Assembly: GCA_026645935.1 (NCBI GenBank)
Contig: JAPKMP010000020.1
Location: 1 to 64,000 of the forward strand
Direction: 5' to 3'
Source of the DNA: Candidatus Villigracilaceae bacterium
Lineage (GTDB): Bacteria; Chloroflexota; Anaerolineae; Anaerolineales; Villigracilaceae
Length of the DNA stretch: 64,000 nt
The notes under the pieces are model-generated. The model was not told where the DNA came from, did not search any database, and saw nothing but the letters and a program-made list of their open reading frames with translations. Every line of letters starts with the position of its first letter. Position 1 is the stretch's first letter. Made by a program: the position numbers and the translations under genes. Positions 16,522-25,169 of the stretch are shown piece by piece.

Positions 16522-17601
16522 ATGAACAAGATACGCGCGCGAGGATTGGGAATTCCATTCGAAGGAACACCGGGGGAATTCAATGCGATTACCGATGTCT
16601 CCGGAGTCACAGTCGGTTATTCGACCATCATCGAAGGGACGGATGCGCGGACAGGCGTAACCATCATCCATCCGCGGGGCAGGGAATTGTTTGATCCGGT
16701 CTATGCGGGCGTTCACTCTTTCAACGGCAATGGCGAGGTGACAGGTACGCTCTGGATCGAAGAGGGAGGATTGCTGGAAGGACCGATCGGGTTGACGAAT
16801 ACACACAGCGTCGGCGTCGTCCGCGATGCGATCGTCAAATGGCAGGTGAGGAATGATTTCCGCTTCCAAAAATGGTGCATGCCGATCGTTGCCGAGACTG
16901 CAGACGCCTGGTTAAACAACATGGACGGGTTCTTCGTAAAGGAAGAACATGTCTTTGAGGCGTTGGACTCAGCGGCATCCGGCGCGATCGAGGAGGGTAG
17001 CATTGGCGGTGGGACAGGCATGATGTGTTACGAATTCAAAGGCGGAACAGGAACGTCCTCGCGCAGACTGCCGGAAAAATCCGGCGGTTGGACAGTAGGC
17101 GCGCTGGCGCAGACGAACTTCGGCAGGCGCGAATACCTCACGATCGCCGGCGTCCCCGTTGGAAAGCACATCAAAAACGAGAACAAGTGGCATGTTAGCG
17201 GCGAAGATCCCAACAAGCAGGACGATGGCTCGTTGATCGTCGTCGTGGGGACGGATGCGCCTCTCTTGCCGCATCAACTCAAAAGGGTGGCGCGACGCGT
17301 CTCACTCGGCATGGCGCGAACTGGCTCGATTGGGGGAAACGGCTCAGGCGATATCTTCATCGCTTTCTCCACTGCGAACCCAAATGCAACCAAACCCGGC
17401 GAAAAGGGTTTGACCGATATTCAAACCGTCGTGAACGATCACCTTGATCCCATTTTTGAGGCTACTGTTTATGCTACTGAGGAGGCGATCATCAATTCGC
17501 TGGTCGCGGCGCGCGATATGATCGGGCATGAGATCAGCGTCAAAGCTCTGCCCCATGATGAAGTAAGGGAATTATTGAAGAAATTCGGAAGGTTATCTTA
17601 G
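16522..17601 (+). CDS. DmpA/BapA-family P1 peptidase (S58)
   Basis: The 359-residue protein matches self-processing N-terminal nucleophile aminopeptidases of the DmpA family. It opens with RARGLGIPFEGTPGEFNAIT, has LTNTHSVGVVRDA, GSIGGGTGMMCYEFKGG and the processing site GTGTSSR around residues 175-181, where precursor cleavage exposes a catalytic Ser/Thr. GSIGGNGSGDIFIAFSTAN near residue 270 is another family signature. Members release N-terminal D- or beta-amino acids from peptides. AGGAGAG precedes the ATG. No signal peptide is evident, so it probably acts in the cytoplasm. Confidence 0.92.
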   Translation: MNKIRARGLGIPFEGTPGEFNAITDVSGVTVGYSTIIEGTDARTGVTIIHPRGRELFDPVYAGVHSFNGNGEVTGTLWIEEGGLLEGPIGLTNTHSVGVVRDAIVKWQVRNDFRFQKWCMPIVAETADAWLNNMDGFFVKEEHVFEALDSAASGAIEEGSIGGGTGMMCYEFKGGTGTSSRRLPEKSGGWTVGALAQTNFGRREYLTIAGVPVGKHIKNENKWHVSGEDPNKQDDGSLIVVVGTDAPLLPHQLKRVARRVSLGMARTGSIGGNGSGDIFIAFSTANPNATKPGEKGLTDIQTVVNDHLDPIFEATVYATEEAIINSLVAARDMIGHEISVKALPHDEVRELLKKFGRLS

Positions 17602-17627
17602 GAGGCAATGAATAGTGGTCAGTAGGA

Positions 17628-17645
17628 AATTCGTAGCAACGAATT
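17628..17645. repeat. small inverted repeat upstream of ABC exporter
   Basis: AATTCGT and ACGAATT flank AGCA within the 85-base gap before the exporter ATPase. TAGGAAATT occurs on both sides of it. It could be an operator or a chance structure. Confidence 0.3.
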
Positions 17646-17686
17646 AATAGGAAATTGCGTAGGTACTGGCAAACCAAGGAGTCCTC

Positions 17687-18631
17687 ATGTCTTACATACT
17701 AGAAGTAAAAAACCTTGTTAAAAATTATGGCGACTTTCAAGCTGTTAAAGGCATTTCATTCAGCATCAAGGAGGGAGAGATCTTCAGCCTGTTGGGACCC
17801 AACGGCGCCGGGAAGACGACCACCATATCGATGCTCTCCACACTCTACACCCCCACCTCCGGCGATGCGACAATCGCCGGGCATTCGGTGACGAAGGAAC
17901 CAATGGCGGTACGCAATGCCATCGGCGTTGTGCCGCAAGACTTGGCGCTCTATGAAGACTTGACTGCTCGCGAGAATTTGACCTTTTGGGGTCAGATGTA
18001 CGGCTTGAGCGGCTCAGCGCTCAAAACCCGCGTGGAAGAAGTGCTCGGTCAGATCGGGCTGGTGGATAAAGCCAAGGATAGAGTCAAAACCTATTCGGGT
18101 GGGATGAAGCGCCGCGTCAACATTGGGGTGGGCTTGCTCCACAAACCGAAGCTGCTCTTCATGGACGAACCCACCGTTGGCATCGACCCGCAGTCGCGCC
18201 GCGCGATTCTGGACACGGTCAAGGACTTGAACAAGCAAGGCATGACCGTCCTCTATACCACGCATTACATGGAAGAAGCCGAAGAACTTTCAGACCGGGT
18301 GGGCATCATCGACCACGGCGAGTTGATTGCCATCGGCACGCAAAAAGAATTGACCAGGCAGGTTGGCGAAACGGAGACGCTCGTGCTGCACATCGGCGAG
18401 AACGAAGACCCCGAAGCGTTGGTGACATCCTTCAAAGGCACCAAAGGCGTACTCGAAGCCAACGCCATCGACCACGAGATTTCTGTCATTACACGTTCAG
18501 CCGCGGATGTGATGGCTCCCGTCGTGACCAAAGCCAATGAGCGCGGAATCAAAATTCATTCCATCGACATCCGCGAGCCGAATTTGGAAGCGGTCTTCTT
18601 GCATTTGACTGGACGCGCATTGCGCGACTGA
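17687..18631 (+). CDS. ABC-2 exporter ATPase (DrrA-like)
   Basis: The 314-residue ATPase has Walker A GPNGAGKTT near residue 40, a Q-loop in VVPQDLALYEDLT, signature YSGGMKRRVN, Walker B LLFMDEPTVGID and switch TTHYMEEAEEL. The C-terminal 80 residues form the extra domain seen in multidrug/antibiotic ABC-2 ATPases of the DrrA/CcmA type. With the two following permeases it forms one complete exporter; the substrate is not deducible. AAGGAG precedes the ATG. Confidence 0.94.
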   Translation: MSYILEVKNLVKNYGDFQAVKGISFSIKEGEIFSLLGPNGAGKTTTISMLSTLYTPTSGDATIAGHSVTKEPMAVRNAIGVVPQDLALYEDLTARENLTFWGQMYGLSGSALKTRVEEVLGQIGLVDKAKDRVKTYSGGMKRRVNIGVGLLHKPKLLFMDEPTVGIDPQSRRAILDTVKDLNKQGMTVLYTTHYMEEAEELSDRVGIIDHGELIAIGTQKELTRQVGETETLVLHIGENEDPEALVTSFKGTKGVLEANAIDHEISVITRSAADVMAPVVTKANERGIKIHSIDIREPNLEAVFLHLTGRALRD

Positions 18632-18636
18632 CGATA

Positions 18637-18677
18637 TTCGATACTCGGGATTCGAATATCAAATATCGAGTATCGAA
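18637..18677. repeat. inverted repeat between ATPase and permease
   Basis: Arms TTCGATACTCG and CGAGTATCGAA are separated by a 19-base AT-rich loop that itself contains ATTCGAAT. The element occupies the gap between two co-oriented exporter genes, so it may be an mRNA processing or stabilising hairpin, or a repeat copy. Confidence 0.7.
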
Positions 18678-18688
18678 AAGGAACTTTC

Positions 18689-19954
18689 ATGCTCAAAACA
18701 TTCCTCATCGGCATCAAGGATTTAAAACTCATCTTCCGCGACCGCACGGCGTTGATCTTCATGCTGCTGGCTCCCTTCCTGCTCACCCTCGGCATGGGAC
18801 TGGTCACCGGGCGATTCAGCGGCAGTAATTCATCTGGCATTTCTGAAATTCCCGTGGTCATCGTCAACCAGGATGACGGCGAATTAAGCAAGGAATTGGT
18901 GGATCTATTCAACTCGGAGGGTTTGGCTGAATTGGTCGAACCAAGCCTCGGCACGAGTCCCGAAGCGGCTCGTCGTCAAGTGGATGAAGATGAAGTCGCG
19001 GCAGCGATCATCATCCCGGCTGGGTTCACGAACAGCATCCTCCCAAAACAAGAAGCCCTTGAAAACGGCATCTCACCCGAACCTGTTAAGATCGAAATGT
19101 ATGCCAACCCGTCGCGCCCGACAAGCGCGGGCATCATCAAATCCATTTTGGATGAATTCATGAGCCGCATCGAAGAAGGCTCCATCAGCGGACAGACTTC
19201 GATCATTCAAATGCTCGTCAGCGGACGAATCACACCCGAAGAAGCTCAAGCAGCCGGTGATGAAATGTCGCAACGCTTGCAGAATGCTTCAGAAGGCAAC
19301 ACATTGGCGATCACGCTCAACACCTCCACAGCGGCTGGGGAAGAGATCGAGTTCGATGTGCTTGCTTATCTCGCGCCCGGTATGGCATTGATGTTCCTGA
19401 TGTTCACGGTCAGTTATGGCGGGCGTTCCATCCTCGCGGAAAAATCACAAGGCACGTTGCCGCGTCTGCTTGTTTCGCCGACGAACGCGATTCAAATTTT
19501 GGGAGGCAAAGTCTTTGGCATCTTTCTCACAGGCGTGGCGCAAATGTTGATCCTCATTGGCGGCACATCTCTGCTCTTTCAATTGAAATGGGGCGACGCG
19601 CTCGGCGTGATCGTGCTGGTGCTTGCGGCTGTCTTCGGCGCAACCGGTTGGGGTATGCTCATCACTGCGTTGGCTCGCACACCGGCGCAAGTGGGCAGCG
19701 TCGGCTCTGCCATGATGTTGATCTTCGGCATTCTCGGCGGAAGTTTCATTCAACTGGATAATATGCCCGCTTCTGTTCAGATGCTGAGCCGCATCACGCC
19801 GAACTCGTGGGCGTTGGATGGATTCACCACTCTCGCCCTCGGCGGGACTCTCCCGGCTCTTTCCACGCCGCTCACTGCCCTGCTGACGATGGGCGGAGTC
19901 TTGTTCGTGGCTTCTGTCTATTTATTCGGACGAAAGAATTTGGTGCAGAAATAG
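18689..19954 (+). CDS. ABC-2 type permease, first subunit
   Basis: The 421-residue permease has one N-terminal helix, a large extracytoplasmic domain (about residues 45-215) and five C-terminal helices with the ABC-2 motif EKSQGTLPRLLVSPT between helices two and three. This is the YhgE/Pip-like or ABC2_membrane_3 arrangement of drug and lipid exporters. It pairs with the ATPase upstream and a second, similar permease downstream, so the transporter is probably a heterodimer. The second permease gives the same order and a similar length, suggesting tandem duplication. Confidence 0.9.
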   Translation: MLKTFLIGIKDLKLIFRDRTALIFMLLAPFLLTLGMGLVTGRFSGSNSSGISEIPVVIVNQDDGELSKELVDLFNSEGLAELVEPSLGTSPEAARRQVDEDEVAAAIIIPAGFTNSILPKQEALENGISPEPVKIEMYANPSRPTSAGIIKSILDEFMSRIEEGSISGQTSIIQMLVSGRITPEEAQAAGDEMSQRLQNASEGNTLAITLNTSTAAGEEIEFDVLAYLAPGMALMFLMFTVSYGGRSILAEKSQGTLPRLLVSPTNAIQILGGKVFGIFLTGVAQMLILIGGTSLLFQLKWGDALGVIVLVLAAVFGATGWGMLITALARTPAQVGSVGSAMMLIFGILGGSFIQLDNMPASVQMLSRITPNSWALDGFTTLALGGTLPALSTPLTALLTMGGVLFVASVYLFGRKNLVQK

Positions 19955-19963
19955 TTCGCTCCT

Positions 19964-19981
19964 GCCGCCGTCCCCGGCGGC
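19964..19981. repeat. GC-rich hairpin between permease genes
   Basis: GCCGCCG and CGGCGGC enclose TCCC, and a further GACGCCGCC follows. No T-tract is present, so it is more likely an mRNA stability element than a terminator. Confidence 0.5.
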
Positions 19982-20008
19982 GAGGACGCCGCCTGGAGCA
20001 ATATCGTT

Positions 20009-21208
20009 ATGAAAAAAATATTCGCCATTGCATGGAAGGACGCAGTCATCCGCTTCGCAAGTTCGTCGGAGTTGGTGTTCTTCATCATCCTACCGATCGT
20101 TTTTACCTTTTTGCTCGCGGGCGGAAGTCCCTCCGGCAACCCGACCAATAATCGCGTTCGTTTGGTGGTGGTCGATCAGGCAAACACCGCCGTTTCGCAA
20201 GAGATCATCGCCGAGTTGGATAAGTCCACAGCGGCGTATCCCGAAGTGATGACTCTCGAAGACGCCGAAGAAGAATTCAATGCCCGTCGTGTTTCGACGG
20301 TGCTTATCATCCCCGCCGGTTTGGATTTATCCGCGATTCAAAATGGAACCGCCGAACTTGATTTTCGTCAGCAGCCCAATGACATGGACGCCTCCATCGC
20401 TCAGCGTGCCATTCAAACCGCCATCCGCCGTGTGAGCAGCACAGTCAACGCCGCGAATTTGGCAGTTGAGGAAGCCAAATCACGCGGAACATTCGAATCT
20501 TCTATGGATGAACAAGCGTATTTTGAAGATGCCCTTCAACTCGCCAAAGACCTCCAAGCCGACGCCCCCGAACGTATCACCGTCATCGAAGGTACAACAC
20601 CCGACAGCGTGGATTACGACCCGCGCGCGAATTCATCCGCCGGACAATTGGTGACATGGGTGTTCATTCCACTGTTTGGAATTTCCGCCCTTTTTGCCTA
20701 CGAACGCCAGCAAGGGACTCTGCGCCGTGTGCTCACCACACCCACCAGCAAAGCGACCTTTCTACTTGGCACGATCTCGGGTCAGGTTGTGATGGCGCTG
20801 ATTCAAATGTCCCTGTTGATTCTGTTTGGGATGTTCGCCCTTCAGCTCAAATGGGGGCAAGAGCCGTTCGCGCTTTTCATCCTACTCACCTGCACCGCAC
20901 TTGCCGCCGGAGCCATCGGCACCACCATGGGAACCTTTATCAAGACCGAAGGTCAAGCCAGCGGACTCAGTATCATGATGGGCATGGTCATGGCGTTGCT
21001 GGGCGGCTGTTGGTATCCGCTGGAGTTATTCCCTGCGGCGGTGCAAAATATCGTGAAGATCCTCCCCACCACCTTGGCAATGCAGGGACTGCTCGACCTC
21101 GTCCTGCGCGGCGGCGGTTTGACCGATATTCTGCTTGAGTCGGGTGTGCTGCTTGGCTTCGCTGCTGTGTTCTTTACGGTTGGAGTGATGAGATTTCGGT
21201 ACGAGTAA
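20009..21208 (+). CDS. ABC-2 type permease, second subunit
   Basis: The 399-residue protein has the same plan as the preceding permease: N-terminal helix (about 17-37), extracytoplasmic region to about residue 215 and five to six helices, with ERQQGTLRRVLTTPTSKATF as the cytoplasmic loop signature and GGCWYPLELFP in the last loop. It completes the exporter operon begun by the DrrA-like ATPase. A strong shared terminator follows two bases after the stop. Confidence 0.9.
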   Translation: MKKIFAIAWKDAVIRFASSSELVFFIILPIVFTFLLAGGSPSGNPTNNRVRLVVVDQANTAVSQEIIAELDKSTAAYPEVMTLEDAEEEFNARRVSTVLIIPAGLDLSAIQNGTAELDFRQQPNDMDASIAQRAIQTAIRRVSSTVNAANLAVEEAKSRGTFESSMDEQAYFEDALQLAKDLQADAPERITVIEGTTPDSVDYDPRANSSAGQLVTWVFIPLFGISALFAYERQQGTLRRVLTTPTSKATFLLGTISGQVVMALIQMSLLILFGMFALQLKWGQEPFALFILLTCTALAAGAIGTTMGTFIKTEGQASGLSIMMGMVMALLGGCWYPLELFPAAVQNIVKILPTTLAMQGLLDLVLRGGGLTDILLESGVLLGFAAVFFTVGVMRFRYE

Positions 21209-21209
21209 C

Positions 21210-21247
21210 AAAAAAGAGGAGAGCAGCAAAACTCTCCTCTTTTTTTA
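21210..21247. terminator. bidirectional intrinsic terminator
   Basis: Arms AAAAAAGAGGAGAG and CTCTCCTCTTTTTT around an eight-base loop form a canonical terminator for the exporter operon; the A-rich left arm gives a U-tract for the convergent ABC-F gene. Confidence 0.93.
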
Positions 21248-21249
21248 AT

Positions 21250-22884
21250 CTACACTCCATTATTCGCAGCCAGATAGTCACTATACCCGCCCGAATATCC
21301 TTTGAGTTGACCGTCCTTGATCACCAGCAATCGCTGAACGGTTCGGTCAAGGAAGTAACGGTCATGCGATATGACCAGCACCGTCCCTTCGAAATCTTCG
21401 AGGGCTTGCTCCAAAACTTCGGCAGAGGCGATGTCGAGGTTGTTGGTGGGTTCGTCCAACAGCAGGAAATTCGCGCCGGAGAGCACGACCAATGCCAACT
21501 GCAAGCGGCTGCGTTCACCGCCGGAAAGTTCGCCAATTTTCTGCGAGACTTGTTTGTAAGTGAATAGATAGCGCAGCAAGAATGCCGTGGCGCGTGACTC
21601 GCTCATCTCACCCGCGTAACGGACGGCGTCCAGCACGGTTTGGTTGAAATCCAGCGTTTCATGTTCCTGGGCATAATGCCCAATGGATACGCTTGGTCCG
21701 ATCTTGATCTCGCCCGTGTCTGGTATCTCATTTCCAAGGATCATCCGCAGCAGCACAGACTTCCCCGCCCCATTCGCGCCAATCAGCCCCACCCGCTCGC
21801 CATGCCAGATGGTTTCGTTGACATTTGAAAACACACGCCTCTCGCCAAACGATTTTGAAATATCTGCCAGCTCCAACACTTTGTTCGAGCCGCGCCAACC
21901 GTTGAGTTGAAGTTCCATGCGCTTGCGTTCAATGACTGGCTTTTCAACCTTATCCATCTTGTCGAGCCGTTTTTGCATGGTCTTGGCTCTCGCTGCAAAT
22001 TTCTCGTTATCGTACACCTTGCCCCAAATGGCAAAGCGCTTGATGGCAATTTCCATGCGGCGGATTTCGTGCTGTTGGGCACGGTACAACTCTTCCTGCC
22101 GCGCCAGCCGCAAATCTTTATCCGCGATGTAGCTGGAGTAATCGCCTTCGAACAGAGATAATTTCCCATCTTCGATTTCGGCGATGTGCGTCACCGCCGC
22201 ATCGAGCAGGTAACGGTCATGCGAGATGATGACCACCGTCCCATCGTATTCGCGGATGAGTTTCTCAAGATACATCTTGCCGGGCAGATCAAGATGATTG
22301 TCGGGCTCGTCCAACAACAGGATATCTGGATTCAGCAACAGCAGCCGCGCCAACCCGATCAATTTCTTCTGCCCGCCGCTCAACACGGAGAGAGGCTTGG
22401 TCAATTCGCTTTGAGCGAGTCCCAGCCCAAGCAGTAGACTCCTCACCCGCTCCGGGTAAGAGTCACCGCCGAGGGCGTGATACTCTTCGATGAGTTGATG
22501 CTGCCGTTCGAGCGCGCGCTGCAATTTTTTCTCATCGCCATAGACTTCCGGCTCGCCCAAACTGGCTTCGACCATTTCCAACTCCGCATGGACCTCTGCC
22601 ACGCGCGGGTTGCCTTGTATTGCGGCGTCGAGCGCCGTCAGCGTGGGATCAAGCTCGGGATGTTGAGGCAGGTATCCCGTTGTGATGAGGCGGGCGCGGG
22701 TGATGCTTCCGCCCAATTCGGGGACATGCTCGCCTTCGATCAGTTTGAACAGCGAAGACTTCCCCGCGCCGTTCGCACCGATGAGACCGATGCGCTGTCC
22801 GTGCTGGATCTCCCAGTTGAGATTTTCGAAAATGCGTTTGGCTCCCAGGATGAGCGTGATGTTGGAGAGTTGAATTTGGATCAT
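21250..22884 (-). CDS. ABC-F family ATPase
   Basis: The 544-residue soluble protein has two ABC ATPase domains in tandem and no transmembrane segment, as in ABC-F translation factors. Walker A motifs GANGAGKSSL (near residue 37) and GANGAGKSVL (near 370), signatures LSGGQKKL and LSGGERSR and Walker B motifs ending LLLDEPDNHLD and LLLDEPTNNLD are all intact. A charged linker rich in Arg/Lys/Glu (about 240-320) corresponds to the P-site tRNA interaction motif. ABC-F proteins either tune translation (EttA, Uup) or protect ribosomes from antibiotics. A structured leader with a terminator precedes it (22980-23109). Confidence 0.93.
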   Translation of the reverse strand: MIQIQLSNITLILGAKRIFENLNWEIQHGQRIGLIGANGAGKSSLFKLIEGEHVPELGGSITRARLITTGYLPQHPELDPTLTALDAAIQGNPRVAEVHAELEMVEASLGEPEVYGDEKKLQRALERQHQLIEEYHALGGDSYPERVRSLLLGLGLAQSELTKPLSVLSGGQKKLIGLARLLLLNPDILLLDEPDNHLDLPGKMYLEKLIREYDGTVVIISHDRYLLDAAVTHIAEIEDGKLSLFEGDYSSYIADKDLRLARQEELYRAQQHEIRRMEIAIKRFAIWGKVYDNEKFAARAKTMQKRLDKMDKVEKPVIERKRMELQLNGWRGSNKVLELADISKSFGERRVFSNVNETIWHGERVGLIGANGAGKSVLLRMILGNEIPDTGEIKIGPSVSIGHYAQEHETLDFNQTVLDAVRYAGEMSESRATAFLLRYLFTYKQVSQKIGELSGGERSRLQLALVVLSGANFLLLDEPTNNLDIASAEVLEQALEDFEGTVLVISHDRYFLDRTVQRLLVIKDGQLKGYSGGYSDYLAANNGV

Positions 22885-22938
22885 GGTTGGTTCCGGTTTT
22901 GTTACCCTGAATGATAGTGAATTGTATCCGAGGCTATC

Positions 22939-22964
22939 TCAGAGATGCTTCGCTCAGCATGACA
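22939..22964. repeat. fragment of GTCAT...GAGCGAAG-type repeat
   Basis: CTCAGAGATGCTTCGCTCAG followed by CATGAC resembles one half of the dispersed element seen at 46213-46268. It lies in the leader of the ABC-F gene. Confidence 0.4.
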
Positions 22965-22979
22965 TTAATACGATTAAAC

Positions 22980-23004
22980 AAAAACGCCGCAGTTGCCTGC
23001 GGCG
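22980..23004 (-). terminator. intrinsic terminator in ABC-F leader
   Basis: Read on the minus strand, CGCCGCAG and CTGCGGCG around GCAA are followed by TTTTT. It lies 125 bases after the NYN gene stop and 96 bases before the ABC-F start, so it can end the NYN transcript or act as a conditional terminator for ABC-F. Confidence 0.85.
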
Positions 23005-23022
23005 TGTGAAAGCGACGTAACC

Positions 23023-23109
23023 TTTCAGCGAACAGGCGCAATACGACAAGGACCGGCGCTATCAAAGCCGTTGATCGCCATTGCGAAAAGAGGTTTACCT
23101 ACGCTGAAA
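23023..23109 (-). ncRNA. candidate structured RNA / leader upstream of ABC-F gene
   Basis: An 87-base region folds into one long interrupted hairpin from three nested complementary pairs: 23023-23030 with 23102-23109 (TTTCAGCG/CGCTGAAA), 23037-23042 with 23080-23085 (CGCAAT/ATTGCG) and 23055-23065 with 23071-23079 (nine pairs, two-base bulge). An intrinsic terminator follows on the minus strand. I could not match it to 6S, SRP, T-box or a known riboswitch by motif. It may be a small RNA or a regulatory leader. Confidence 0.5.
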
Positions 23110-23128
23110 ACATAAAGCACGTCTGCGA

Positions 23129-24238
23129 TTATACCTGAGATTCTGTATCGAGCAATTCCTGAATATGATTGAGGATTTTGGGATTGGGCACGCCGCCATA
23201 AAGAAGCCTGGCGGCGATCTCTTTGTCAAAGACTTCCGAAGCGCCCAGATCACTGGCGATCAAGTGAAGCAATTTCTGGTCGCATTTATTGAGCAGGTCG
23301 GCGGGAGACTTCGTGTCTTCTGAAATCAGCATCCTTCGATCCATGATGCGGTCGCTGCTTTGGTCGAACTCGAAGCAAAACGTATGGAAAAGTTGATGCG
23401 CCGTATCGAGCGCTACCTGCGGCTCGACTTTTGTATTGGAAAACACCGCCTGCGCTTTTTCCTTCAGTTGATTGAAGGTGATACCCGGGTTTTCCTTGAC
23501 GATATCGTAGATCTTGTAAATGACCAACGGACGATGCGTACTGGGCGTCATGCGAATCTTATGCGCGGAAAGGATGTTGAGATATCGCTCCAGCCGTTTC
23601 TCCGGCGAGATCGGCGCGGCAGGCTTGGGCGCGGGCTTCTCCTGCGATTGAACCCTCCCTTGCGGATGAGGCTGAGGTTTTTCCTGTTTTTGTGCAGGCG
23701 GGGTATTCTGTTTGGCAGGTTGTTGTTTTTGCCCGCCATTCGACTGCGGTTCTTTCCTGAACCTACCCACGCCCTGCCATTTGTCGTAATAAACAAATTT
23801 GTCACAGGCGCTGACGAGATAATCCGCCGTCGTGCCGCTCACTCCCAATCCGATCACCGTCTTGCCTTGCGCCCGCAAACGATGGACCAGTTCAGTAAAA
23901 TCGCCGTCGCCTGAAACAAGCAAAACGTGCGTAAAAGCGTCACGCTTGGTGTAGAATAATTCCAGCGCGTCGATGACGATGCGGATATCGGCGGCATTCT
24001 TTCCGCGCTTGCTGTTGACATGGATTAACTCCACGCCCATGTTGAGTAACTGGCGTTGCTTGGTGGCGGCTTCCGCCCAATCGGCGTAGGCGCGGCGTAA
24101 GACTACACGCCCGATCTGCGACGCGTAGTTGAAAATGCGGTTCCAATCCACATCGGCGCCTTTGCCGAAGGCTTCTTCCACACTTATTTCAATATTGTCG
24201 TAGTCGATAAAAACGGCTACTTGTGTTTCCTGTCCCAT
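23129..24238 (-). CDS. NYN-domain (LabA/PIN-like) protein
   Basis: The 369-residue protein starts with a NYN domain (residues 1-155): VAVFIDYDNIE with the first catalytic Asp, KNAADIRIVIDALEL, then LLVSGDGDFTELVHRLRAQGKTVIG. These acidic residues make the metal site of PIN-like nucleases, as in LabA/DUF88 proteins. A Gln/Pro/Lys-rich linker (about 165-215) joins a helical C-terminal region (about 215-365) whose family I do not recognise; an OST-HTH-like role is possible but not shown. It probably cleaves or binds RNA. It is a monocistronic gene divergent from a nuclease gene. Confidence 0.83.
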   Translation of the reverse strand: MGQETQVAVFIDYDNIEISVEEAFGKGADVDWNRIFNYASQIGRVVLRRAYADWAEAATKQRQLLNMGVELIHVNSKRGKNAADIRIVIDALELFYTKRDAFTHVLLVSGDGDFTELVHRLRAQGKTVIGLGVSGTTADYLVSACDKFVYYDKWQGVGRFRKEPQSNGGQKQQPAKQNTPPAQKQEKPQPHPQGRVQSQEKPAPKPAAPISPEKRLERYLNILSAHKIRMTPSTHRPLVIYKIYDIVKENPGITFNQLKEKAQAVFSNTKVEPQVALDTAHQLFHTFCFEFDQSSDRIMDRRMLISEDTKSPADLLNKCDQKLLHLIASDLGASEVFDKEIAARLLYGGVPNPKILNHIQELLDTESQV

Positions 24239-24343
24239 ATAACTCCGATTTTTTCATGAAGATGGTAGAGTATTGCTCCCTATCCATCCTCGCAGGTTAG
24301 CAAAAGTATAGCATAGGCGCAAAATTCTGTGGCAAAATAAAGC

Positions 24344-25165
24344 ATGCCCATCGAACTGACCACGCTCAGCCAATCGTCATTGCAGGATTACAACGACTGC
24401 CCGCGCCGTTTTGAGCTGCGTTATCTTCAGCGCCTGGCATATCCAGCCATTGAAACGGAGCCCGCGCTCGAAAATGAAATGCATCAGCGCGAAGGCGAAT
24501 TTTTTCACCGGCTCGTACAACAATTTTTCATCGGCATTCCTGAGAGCCTAATCGCTAAAATAGCCAATACAGACAATCTGCAAAGATGGTGGGGGAATTT
24601 CATGAATTCAAAAGACTCGGCAAGTCTTAGAGACCTGCCGAGTCTCAGAACCGAAGTTACTTTATCCGCGCCGCTTGGCGCATTCCGTCTTGTTGCCAAA
24701 TATGATCTCATCGCCACGGATGGAAAAAGGTTTTACATCTATGATTGGAAGACCTATCGCAAACGCCCCAGGAATGAATTTCTTGCCATCCGCTTGCAAA
24801 CCCGTGTGTATCGCGCCTTGTTGGTCCAGGCTGGCGCGTTCCTCAACGGCGGCAAGCCGATCGCGCCCGAACAGATCGAGATGATCTACTGGTTCTCCGA
24901 TTTTCCAAACGACCCGGCCCGATTCCCCTATCAGCCGGATCAATTCAAGCGGGATTGGGATGCCATCACACGTTTCGCAGAAGAAATAAAATCCGCCTCC
25001 TCCTACCCCAAAACTGAGGATACCAACCGGTGCCTTTACTGCCCTTATAGATCGTATTGCAATCGCGGAGTCCGCGCGGGAGATGCATTCGATGCCGAGT
25101 TGGAAACCGAAGCCGAGGAATTCTTCGATATTAATTTTGAGCAGATCGGGGAGATCGAATTTTAA
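24344..25165 (+). CDS. PD-(D/E)XK nuclease with Fe-S cysteines
   Basis: The 273-residue protein is a stand-alone RecB/Cas4/AddB-like nuclease domain. LSQSSLQDYNDCPRRFELRY opens it, KYDLIA and IYDWKTY supply the catalytic Asp and D-x-K, followed by a Q-x3-Y motif (LQTRVYRALL). Cys19 and the C-terminal trio Cys230-x2-Cys233-x5-Cys239 match the 4Fe-4S binding pattern of AddB, Cas4 and related exonucleases. No helicase or CRISPR genes are near. Residues about 90-101, between the first helical part and the catalytic strand, are encoded by a palindromic repeat inserted in frame. Confidence 0.85.
   Translation: MPIELTTLSQSSLQDYNDCPRRFELRYLQRLAYPAIETEPALENEMHQREGEFFHRLVQQFFIGIPESLIAKIANTDNLQRWWGNFMNSKDSASLRDLPSLRTEVTLSAPLGAFRLVAKYDLIATDGKRFYIYDWKTYRKRPRNEFLAIRLQTRVYRALLVQAGAFLNGGKPIAPEQIEMIYWFSDFPNDPARFPYQPDQFKRDWDAITRFAEEIKSASSYPKTEDTNRCLYCPYRSYCNRGVRAGDAFDAELETEAEEFFDINFEQIGEIEF
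24613..24645. repeat. palindromic repeat inserted within the nuclease gene
   Basis: Perfect ten-base outer arms AGACTCGGCA and TGCCGAGTCT extend to about 16-base imperfect arms around TTAGAG. The architecture matches the intergenic palindrome at 54828-54861 (AGACCTGGCAGGT...). The reading frame passes through it, adding a Ser/Arg/Leu-rich loop. Confidence 0.75.
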
Positions 25166-25169
25166 AAAC

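Noticed and set aside
23023-23109. Assignment of the structured region to 6S RNA, SRP RNA, T-box or hammerhead
   Set aside because: None of the conserved motifs of those RNAs could be found; only the fold is supported.
24605-24650. Reading the internal palindrome of the nuclease gene as a transcription terminator
   Set aside because: It is inside an open frame that continues into the conserved catalytic motifs and has no T-tract.
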